A DNA stretch of 64,000 nucleotides. It comes from Rhodanobacter sp. A1T4. GTDB lineage: Bacteria > Pseudomonadota > Gammaproteobacteria > Xanthomonadales > Rhodanobacteraceae. Location of the stretch: the NCBI RefSeq assembly GCF_014207185.1, contig NZ_JACHCP010000007.1:62001-126000 (forward strand). Direction: 5' to 3'. The notes beneath the pieces were generated by a model that did no database searches, was not told where the DNA came from, and saw only the letters and a program-made list of their open reading frames with translations. The position numbers were made by a program, and so were the translations under genes. The first letter of the stretch is position 1; each line of letters starts with the position of its first letter. This document shows positions 63,117 to 64,000 of the stretch, piece after piece.

Positions 63117-64000
63117 GGCACGCCTCCACCAACCGCCGTGGCCGACGGCTTGCCTTTGCCGGCGGCCGGCTGACGCAGCTGCGCGGTCAGATAGAACCGT
63201 TCCTTGCCCGTGGTGGGATCCGGCTGAATGCTGCCCTGAAAACTGGCGTTCGTGATCAGGGTGGAATCCTTCAGCGCGTCGAGCAGCTTGGCCGCCTGCA
63301 CGCTCTGACCCTGCAATCCGACCTGGCCGGTGTTGTCGACGCTGAAACGCTCCAGCCATGCCGTGTCGGGTAGGCGCGTCGTGATCTCCTGCATCAGGCT
63401 GAGCATGCTGACGGTGCTTTTCTTGCGCTGAGCCAGAAAGCCGGCGGCACCCGCATTGTCCTGCAACTGCTGCCGCAGCGAGGTGACCTGCTGCGCCTCG
63501 CTGCGCATGCTTTCCACCGTGTCCTGCATGTTCGCCAGCGCAGCCTGCCGGTTGTGCAACCAGGTGGCCAGCGTCAACAACAGCAGCACAACAGCACCAG
63601 CCGCCAATGCGAGATTCAAGCGCAGGCGCGGCCGCACGCGCCGCGTTGTCTGCTCAGGCGGCAGCAGATTGACGCCGAGCCGATCATTGCCGACCGCCAA
63701 ATCGACGGCATCGATCGGAATGCTCAGCGTGCCCAGAAGTGCCAACAGCGGATCGAGCGTGCTGCGCGTCACCGCTACCAGCTCCGCATTGACGCGTCCG
63801 GCTGCGGCCGGCTGTGGCAGTTCGCGCACCGCGTAATACACCTGCGCCGCACTGAACGGCGTCTGCCGATCGATCTCGAACGCCATCACTTGCAGCAGGT
63901 TGTCGCGTGCCGCCAGCGGCAAGGCGAGCGTGCGGCGCAAGACGGCAGCTGTCGGCAGCAGCAACGCCAGCCGCAGATCTTCAGGGTCTATATTTTTCAG
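63113..64000 (-). CDS. gspL: Type II secretion protein L, PilN-like C-terminus (5' end outside window)
   Basis: The 3' 295 codons are present and the frame is open to base 64000. The N-terminal part (MAFEIDRQTPFSAAQVYYAV) belongs to the actin-like cytoplasmic domain of PilM/GspL. A helix (LNLALAAGAVVLLLLTLATW) is followed by a coiled-coil (NMQDTVESMRSEAQQVTSL) and a PilN-type periplasmic domain (LPDTAWLERFSVDNTGQVGL). XpsL of Xanthomonas has this PilM-PilN-like layout. It anchors the ATPase GspE to the platform. The xps genes E to K presumably continue to the right. Confidence 0.9.
   Translation of the reverse strand: MKNIDPEDLRLALLLPTAAVLRRTLALPLAARDNLLQVMAFEIDRQTPFSAAQVYYAVRELPQPAAAGRVNAELVAVTRSTLDPLLALLGTLSIPIDAVDLAVGNDRLGVNLLPPEQTTRRVRPRLRLNLALAAGAVVLLLLTLATWLHNRQAALANMQDTVESMRSEAQQVTSLRQQLQDNAGAAGFLAQRKKSTVSMLSLMQEITTRLPDTAWLERFSVDNTGQVGLQGQSVQAAKLLDALKDSTLITNASFQGSIQPDPTTGKERFYLTAQLRQPAAGKGKPSATAVGGGVP

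Overview
The window looks like the chromosome of a GC-rich (roughly 60-65%) gammaproteobacterium of the Xanthomonadales/Lysobacterales, most likely the Rhodanobacteraceae side (Dyella/Rhodanobacter-like). This rests on gene content, not on a search: a T2SS block ending L-M-N-D as in the Xanthomonas xps cluster, a sedolisin (S53) protease like xanthomonalisin, YcgL, DUF1161 and DUF2244 proteins, short PutA, and a tandem DsbA pair after cytochrome c4. I found no tRNA, rRNA, CRISPR array, insertion sequence, prophage or transcription-factor gene. Nearly all the DNA is coding; the only gene-free stretch over 300 bp is 48676-49544.

Layout. 1-8.4 kb: aa3 cytochrome c oxidase genes on the minus strand (ctaC, ctaD, a 49-codon gene, ctaE), the assembly factors SURF1 and a DUF2909 protein, and two nucleotide-sugar genes inserted between ctaE and the assembly factors. 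8.6-13.9 kb: putA, an aldehyde dehydrogenase and a YcgL protein. 14-23 kb: a 1153-residue membrane-anchored ankyrin protein, a family 9 glycosyltransferase, a Kef-type antiporter and an M3 peptidase lipoprotein. 23.2-29.9 kb: bioD, free Met-R-sulfoxide reductase, engB, cytochrome c4, two DsbA-like lipoproteins, an EEP-family nuclease/phosphatase and a small membrane protein. 29.8-39.9 kb: a GH17-like membrane glycosidase, slt, an NDUFA9-like protein, cca, an LTA-synthase-like phosphotransferase, a gene remnant and a MidA-type methyltransferase. 40-48.7 kb: a TonB-dependent receptor behind a Zur-like palindrome, an EcsC-like protein with a histone-H1-like tail, a pterin/folate trio (FolM-like, folK, folB), dbpA, a glutaminyl cyclotransferase and a flavoprotein. 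48.7-64 kb: an AT-rich non-coding island, a secreted S53 protease with a CRP/Clp-like site, a TPR-sulfotransferase, a secreted M28 peptidase, a DUF1161 protein, hrpB, and xpsD-N-M-L.

Themes. Respiration and envelope redox (oxidase, c4, Dsb) sit beside cell-wall and glycan metabolism (slt, GH17, LTA-synthase-like, GT9, nucleotide sugars). The right end pairs the secretion machine (xps genes) with two exported peptidases that are plausible clients. The most unusual non-coding structures are a nested inverted-repeat element just upstream of ctaC, a perfect 32-bp inverted repeat before cca, the Zur-like palindrome before the TonB receptor, and the AT-rich, CRP-controlled, hairpin-rich leader of the S53 protease. 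Starts given are my choices by Shine-Dalgarno (SD) spacing and family N-termini; several are uncertain and are marked so.
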